The translations under genes and the position numbers were made by a program. A DNA stretch of 64,000 nt, from contig CM065811.1 in the NCBI GenBank assembly GCA_033398695.1, positions 72,792,001-72,856,000 on the forward strand. The letters run 5' to 3'. Below the pieces are notes generated by a model. It saw only the letters and a list, made by a program, of their open reading frames with translations. It did not search any database and had not been told where the DNA came from. This DNA is from Orobanche coerulescens. Lineage: Eukaryota; Streptophyta; Magnoliopsida; Lamiales; Orobanchaceae. Shown here piece by piece: positions 57,985 through 64,000 of this stretch. Each line of letters begins with the position of its first letter. Position 1 is the stretch's first letter.

Positions 57985-59154
57985 GGTCGGACAGACGTTT
58001 TTTCACCATTTTTCTCACTTCGTTCTTCCTCTTCCACGGCTGGAGACTTCTTGGGCGTGGAGACATGTTGTCATACAACAAATCCATGAAGTCTTGGAGT
58101 TCATATCATCAATTGTCAGTCCTATATCATCCTTCGATCCAGCGAATCAAGGTGAGATTTCCTAGAACCCTATTTTGAGAAATTTTGGGGTTTTTGAGTT
58201 TTTGTCCGATTCATTCCGTATTGTTGATTAATCTATGATGGGTAGGATTAATCTTAGTATTATTCATGTGTTTAAGAACATCTAATCCTTGTTCTTTGCC
58301 GGATCGAGGTAATTTCTTGAAATCTCCTCAAATTTGACTTTCGAGATTTTCTTCTTGATTTTCGTTGTTCGTTCGATTTTCATGAATCAGTTGATGTTAT
58401 TGGACTTTATTAATCGTGTTCTATGGGTTGTATATCCGTATTTCGGGCTTGTTCAACTCGATTGATGATTTAAGTGTTCTTCGGAGTTATCGAGCGTTAA
58501 GTGTTCGATTAAATGTCCCAATGAGTCTCCCTTTGATAGTTTGGTGGGATTTCCGTTGTTTTTGACCTTGATTCTCATTGTAATCGTATCTTCGTTGTTT
58601 TTATTGTTCCTTACGGAGGATTATAGGTGTTCGATGATTCCGATGTTGAATTCCGTTGGTGATTGATGATTCGTGGGGAGTTTTCCCGTAGTAATTTCGG
58701 TGCTATCGCGTTTTTGATAGTGTTCGGGCGTTCGGGGCTGTTCGACCGCATTCCATCCGTCGTCTTGTTACGAACGTGGTTCCTAGGCAAGTACCTTGTC
58801 CATACAATTCTTGTTTTATGGATACGATAATTAGTGATCGTCTAAATGTGGTTGTTTGGACGTTTGAATTGAACTTTCGAAAGATTCGATTTAGCCTTGT
58901 TAAAGGCTTGTTTTCAAAACGCGTGTGTTTTGTGAATGGTGTGGTTTGTGAATGACTATGTGAATTCTATGGATATGTTTGGTGTTGATGTTGCACTTGG
59001 TATTGCGTGTGTACGTATATTGTTTCATTTCGGTGCGTTGTGATTTGACGTGGTGTTTTGCTAAGTGTTTGATGCCTCTAGGTGCATTGTTTGAATATCT
59101 GTGTTATATTGTGTTGTGTGTGAATGTATGGATATGGTTGGGGCCTATGATGGA

Positions 59155-59390
59155 ACATGGCATGCGATCATGTGGCCAGGATGCAACAAGTGATTGATCC
59201 AACCGTGAGAGCCTAATAAAAACTACAGTGACACATGGCATGCGATCATGTGGTCAGGATGCAACAAGTGATTGATCCAACCGTGAGGGCCAAAGAATAC
59301 CTACGGTGACATATGGCATGCGATCATATGGTCAGGAGACAACAAGTGATTGATCCAACCGTGAGATGACGTGGCAAGTGATCACGGTGG
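59155..59390. repeat. Three 78-base tandem repeats in LTR C
   Basis: Units start at 59155, 59233 and 59311, each with ATGGCATGCGATCAT and GTGATTGATCCAACCGTGAG. Spacing is exactly 78 bases; the third is slightly diverged. Confidence 0.88.
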
Positions 59391-60265
59391 TATGATGTGG
59401 CATGTGTTCACAGTGTTATGTATTTCGCTAGCCAGCTCAGAAGGGGTCCTTCGAGGCCTCGAGTGGGATTTGTGGCTTCTTCCCGGTCCTAGGCGATGCG
59501 CGTGCGTGATTATGTTTTGTTGATTTTATGTCCGTCGAGGACACGTGATGTTGGGCTCTGACCCTATGAATTGTTAGTGGTTTTCTATTTGTGAAAATAA
59601 AACCTTTGGGCTGTGACCCCTGTTGATTTTGGAAAGAGAAGGATTCGATAATCCTAAATTATTTTCTATTAAAACTCTCGATGGCATTTTAAACTGTTTT
59701 ATAAATCGTTTCCCCTGATTGGTGATCTTTCGGTTTTGGAATATTTTTCCCAAACTCTTACCTCGGTAAGTATTTTCGTTATGTTTAAATCTTTGAGGAT
59801 TCCTGATTATTATTGTTCTTGGAACTTGTATTGTATGGCTCGTATTTTTGCACTTGTTCTTGCACTAGCAAACCAGTGGAGTTTTGCTAACCCCCGAGTA
59901 TTCGAGGGGTGGATGTCTGTATTGCATTCAGGTTTTGGAGCATAGCACAGGGTCAGCATGAAGGATGATGAAAGATGAACGATACTAATCACACGAGGAT
60001 CCATATGATGTCATTGGTTTAGTTGTATTTTATTTCCGCTGCAGTATTCTGTCCCGTTGTACGGGAGTGTGTTGTATTCGACCCCCTGCGTGGGCATGTA
60101 ATATATTTGAGTTGTATGTAATTATTGAAAGACTAAATCGATCTACTGAGTCATTTTAGCCTTAAAGGCGATGTTTATATGTTTGATTTTAGCTACCAGT
60201 CTGATAGATCCTCGAGGAGAGGGTATACGGCGTGTAATATCCCTGAGTGGATTGTGGGTGTTACA

Positions 60266-61940
60266 TAAATGGTATCAGAGCTTAGGTTGTGGAAACCTAG
60301 GCTGTCGGGTCAAGTCGTGTTGTTTGAGTCTTGTTTCGTCGGATTTTATCTGACTGAGTCGTGTCACGATGCGTCGTCTGAGTTTGTTGGTCGTGATTAG
60401 TATCGTGGGGCGATCATCATCTTCGTGCGACCTGTGGATGTAAGTCTCCCTTCTTTGTGTTTGTGCCTCGTCTGATGCGAGTTACAGGTATGATTATGAG
60501 TTAATCGACGGAATCCTCTTATGGATTTTGATTTCGTGATATGTGGTTATTTGACTCTCATATTTCGTTCATATGAGGAGTAGTGTCGCTGGATTGTGCA
60601 TGTTGGACTGTATTTCTTTTATCCGCTGCGTGAGTTCTTTTGTAATGGCTTTCGGTATTTTGCCGACTGAGTTTTATTTCGAAAACGGATTCCCTTAACC
60701 GAGTTTTTGGCATTATGGCCTTGATCGTTTTGGTGAAATTCTTATGATGGTATTTAGTATTTTGTAAATGGCTTTTGTGAGTTTTTGAAATATTACCGTC
60801 ATCGGCCTTTTTGGCGTTTTTGTAAATGGTTTTTAGCCTGGTGGGTTCCGACGCGGGACCCACGGCGCTATAATGTTCTGTGTAATTACCTGAAATTTTT
60901 GGGCATTCTAGCCCATTGAATTATTTTCGAAAACCTTGAGTATCTTAGAAAATAAATTTCGAGACGTACGTTTAAAATGAATTGTTTTCTCGTGGTACTT
61001 CCAAGGTGCCACAATATGTTTCAAAATTCTTCTACTTCGAGGACCAAAATGTTTTGAGATATTTTCATTGATTTAGAAACGCTTTTGCTTAGGCCCGAGG
61101 GTCGAATATTTCCGAAAGTTTTTTTTCACGAAAATGCGTCCTCATTTTTATCGAATGTGAAATGGTTTTCCAAAGTCTCGATAACGATGTTTCATGTTTG
61201 TACTTTTTTTGAAAGGTGATACACAAGATCAACCGGTGTTTTTCTAAATTATTTTCAAAAGGAGGTTTTCATTTTTAAAACCTATCCATTCCCGTTTGAG
61301 GGCTGGGTATGTATGTATGATGTTCGCGTTGTCATTATGATGTTTGCTCTCGAGTATGATCGAATTGGTGGCATGAACGTCGAGGCGTTTCCACGCATTT
61401 GTTGTACTAGCCCTCTGTGAGACGTGTGAACTGGTGTTTACTATTTATCGCCTCGTGGTGGTTTGCGTGTTGTCGCACTAGTGTGAGTTGTTAAAGCTTG
61501 GATTTTTGTGCGTTTATGCACATGGGTGATTGTTTCATGATGTTTGTGATTGTGTGCTGGCTATCGTTCGGGCCGTGGTAATCGTCGAATGATGCCTTTG
61601 TTGTTGTGATTTTTGTATGCGTTGATATTTATGCTGAGTTGGCATCTCAGGTATGTTGTTTTGCGGTGTTATGTTCTATTGTATCTAGCATCTGTATTTT
61701 CTATATGCCGAGCCGAGGCATTTCAACCGTGATGTGCCGGGGAAATGTACGTGCAAATTGTCCTTCCTCTCCAGTGACGCGTTTCAAGTGAGGACTCGAG
61801 GGACACCGGGTTCAGTTTTGTGAGTTGGCTACCGAGCCTTCAGAGGCACGGACTTGAGCACTGATATCTGGACCGACTCCGAGGAGTCCCTGAGAGGCGT
61901 GGTCTATCAGTTGTATGTTATGTTATTTCCTTACCTTGTT
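60266..61940 (+). mobile_element. Interior of LTR C element, non-coding
   Basis: No gag or pol is visible in 1.7 kb. It resembles the interiors at 3011-4260 and 24463-24993 near the primer site. It ends at the start of LTR D with no polypurine tract (TTCCTTACCTTGTT precedes), so LTR D is more likely an insertion or junction than this element's own 3' LTR. Confidence 0.6.
60270..60281 (+). other. Primer-binding site beside LTR C
   Basis: TGGTATCAGAGC, a perfect initiator tRNA-Met primer site. The next bases (TTAGGTTGTGGAAACCTAGG) match the corresponding minus-strand leader at 4218-4243. Confidence 0.88.
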
Positions 61941-64000
61941 TGTAATATCCTAGAATTTCACTATGAATTTTTCGCATTATTTTATCTGGGATGTACTGTA
62001 TAGAGTGGGACCGACATGATATGAGTGGATAATTTTGGAAACCGTGACAGTCGTGCCAGTATATCTATCGAGGTTATTTATAATTCTAGGATATTACATG
62101 CTTGGTGTGTTTTCGATGTCGGAGATACCGTATGAGTATTTGTATGATTGCCGTACTTGGTCGACAGTTGTAATTGAGGATATTGTACATCAGATGTATC
62201 GTATGGAAATGATATCGGAACGAGCATATGTATTCAGTATGTCGCGTGTACGTATTCAGTATATTGAGATGACAGACAGGAGCAAAATGGCTAAGTATGA
62301 AAGCCATTACGTACGTTATATGTTGGAGATTACGTACGTAGCTAAGTAATCTTAACGTACATTAAGCTGCGTACATTACGTACGTTAAGAATGGAATCAG
62401 CGGGTCCGAGCTGTGGTCGCGTGGGCCGTGTCGGCCGCCGGGCGCAGGATGTGGACAGGCGAGTCAACCTCGGCATTACGTACGCTATGCATGGCATATT
62501 ACGTACGTAATATGGGTTGATACTGTAGCAAGTCAACTGCTACATTGCGTACGCTATGGTGATGGTATTACGTACGTAACGCAAGGTACAAAATAGTACA
62601 GTTAACCCTGAATGACGATTACGTACGCTATACAGGACATATAGCGTATGTTAAAGGCCTTACGTACGTTAAGGTTGGGACTTAACGTACGTAACGAGAT
62701 GCGCATTTTATATAATAAGAGTTGGTCTTTCATTTGTTCACGAAAGAAAACACATTTCCTCCTCCCCAAATCGTCCCTCATCACTCTCAAACCCATTTCA
62801 GACCCTCATACCCTTGTTAAGACTTTGATAAGGATGATTGGAAGCTTGAAACTTGGAGTTCTTGGAGTTTTGGAAGTGTTTGATTGTGTTATTCATCTTC
62901 AAAAGGTATGTTGATGAACTCTACTACTTGAATTCGGATTTTGATGGTAGTATTGATGTTCTTCTTCATATGAAGATGATTACGGTATTGTTGCTATGAT
63001 TCTTGAGGATATATGAACTATATGTTAAAGGAAGATGATGATATGTTGGTTTTTGTCTTGAATATGTTGACTATGATTATAGAATCATGTTGTTCTTGGT
63101 GATCTTGGTAGTAATGCTTCGATTCTTGATGTTAGGAGGATCGTATGTTGGAGAATATGATGATACATGCCTTGGATTATGGATTAGATGATGGTTAGAT
63201 GTTAGAACACATTGAAGTACGTCGTTTTGTTGGCTTCAAACGTGATTACGGATTAATTCATGTTCTTGAAGAATTCTTGAATGATATATGTCCATAAATT
63301 GGAAGGATTACTGTTAATTTTGGTATATGATTATTCATGATGATAGCCGTAATTGTATTCCTATGAATTTGCAAGAATGATTCGTGTTAATCCAAATTAA
63401 GATTGAAGTCGGAACCAAGAATGTTGTAGACGTTGTTAGAACTATTGATTATTGAAATTCGGCTTGAAATTCGTATTGTTAAGAGTTGGTATGGTTTGGT
63501 TTCATATGATCGAAATGTCGTTGAACCGTTGAGTTTGATTAGTTGGTTATATCGGTTGTACTGATTGTTATCGAACGTATTGTTAATTGATCATTGCGCT
63601 AGGTTGGGTTAAGTGATCGTGATGATTAACCATTGTGCTGCGATTGGAATTGGAGGACGCATGAATCGCCTTGGTTGGGGCAGTGGAACTTGTAGATGAA
63701 GACGACGGGATTGGTAACAACTTCATCGTATCGGTATCAAGGCAAGTTATGCTTGCTCAGTTTATAATATTAATAAATGATTTCGTTTTCATTTCATTTC
63801 TGATTCATATAGCAATGGAATTATGAAATATATGAATTGTCGGAATGGTGGTATGTATGGTATTTTTGGACTAAGATAAATCATAATGTATATGATTTTA
63901 AGGATGTCTAGTGGAAATGGGAACGTGAATTATAATTTGGTCTATTGCATGAGAAGTTGGATATCAAGGTTAGTTATCGTGTCGATGTTGAACTCGGGAT
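61941..64000 (+). repeat. Start of another Tekay-like LTR (LTR D), off right edge
   Basis: It starts TGTAATATCCTAGAATTTCA, like LTR E. The promoter array is TTACGTACGTAA-type (62304-62696), with TATA box TATATAATA (about 62709-62717). A splice-donor-like AAAAGGTATGTTG lies at about 62904 and CAAGGCAAGTTA at 63738-63749. The last part matches LTR J in reverse. The LTR end is beyond the window. Confidence 0.7.
62304..62717 (+). promoter_or_regulatory. LTR D promoter: TTACGTACGTAA array plus TATA box
   Basis: About twelve copies of TTACGTACGTAA or close variants (TTACGTACGCTA, TTGCGTACGCTA) lie here. Copies near 62474, 62543 and 62617 are half-way to the TTAGCGTACGCTAA form used by LTR E. The TATA box follows the last copy within about 15 bases. 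Confidence 0.7.

Larger units (their letters stand above)
57265..60265 (+). repeat. 3.0 kb LTR inserted in Tekay-like pol (LTR C)
   Basis: It starts TGTAATACCCGTAATTTTGA and ends GGGTGTTACA, followed five bases later by a primer site. The first ~160 bases align with the start of LTR A. Contents: CTCGTG/CACGAG array, TATA box, a splice-donor-like CTAGGCAAGTAC (58782-58793), three 78-base tandem repeats (59155-59390), and a CCCC/GGGG hairpin (59886-59910). Open frames in it are chance. The matching 3' LTR would lie beyond the window. Confidence 0.85.

Noticed and set aside
61941..64000. LTR D as the 3' LTR of the element whose 5' LTR is LTR C
   Set aside because: LTR D starts differently from LTR C, has another promoter array, and is not preceded by a polypurine tract.

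Overview
This window is plant nuclear DNA, almost certainly from a eudicot with a large, repeat-rich genome. No host gene, rRNA or tRNA is recognisable. Nearly all of it is explained by LTR retrotransposons of lineages found only in plants (Sirevirus-type Ty1/copia; Tekay-like, Athila-like, Tat-like and chromodomain-bearing Ty3/gypsy) stacked inside one another, plus one probable Helitron. Every coding region I can follow carries stops or frameshifts, so I see no autonomous element.

Layout. 1-6204: minus-strand Tekay-like pieces, namely a gag 5' end, its primer-binding site and LTR (885-3010), then the non-coding internal end and truncated LTR of a second element (3011-6204). 6205-10106: the 3' part of an Athila-like element (end of pol, a promoter-like block, a leader intron, a broken env-position ORF, polypurine tract, LTR). 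Its LTR is split by a Sirevirus at 10107-30607 (target duplication TAGTC) and resumes at 30613-30901. The Sirevirus has gag, pol and ORF3; ORF3 is split by a non-coding composite LTR element at 18676-27030 (target duplication GTCCT). 30960-38592: a probable minus-strand Helitron region holding a gag-only Tat-like element at 32606-37206 (target duplication GGAGT). 38704-44165 and 50128-50232: two further ORF3 genes, one on each strand, with Sirevirus-type LTR sequence. A chromodomain gypsy element at 44166-50123 is inserted in the second. 50233-57264: a plus-strand Tekay-like element whose LTR carries a solo Tat-like LTR (52143-53228) and whose pol is cut by another large LTR at 57265-60265. 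60266-64000: that element's non-coding internal end, then the start of a further LTR running off the window.

How the parts relate. Insertion order can be read from target duplications: Athila first, then the Sirevirus, then the composite element. On the right, the Tekay-like element was hit separately by the solo LTR and by the 57265 LTR. Premature stops in the older elements are mostly of the kind made by C-to-T change at CGA, CAA or CAG codons, the expected decay of methylated, silenced DNA.

The most interesting signal is in the LTR promoters. Almost every LTR family here has its own dense array of a short CpG-containing palindrome ending just upstream of its TATA box: TTAGCGTACGCTAA-type, TTACGTACGTAA, GTGCCGCGGCAC, GCGATCGC, CTCGTG/CACGAG or GGGCC. 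LTRs with alignable ends carry different arrays. Conversely, a copia LTR and several gypsy LTRs carry the same array. In two elements the same kind of array also sits in front of the env-position ORF, suggesting an internal promoter.
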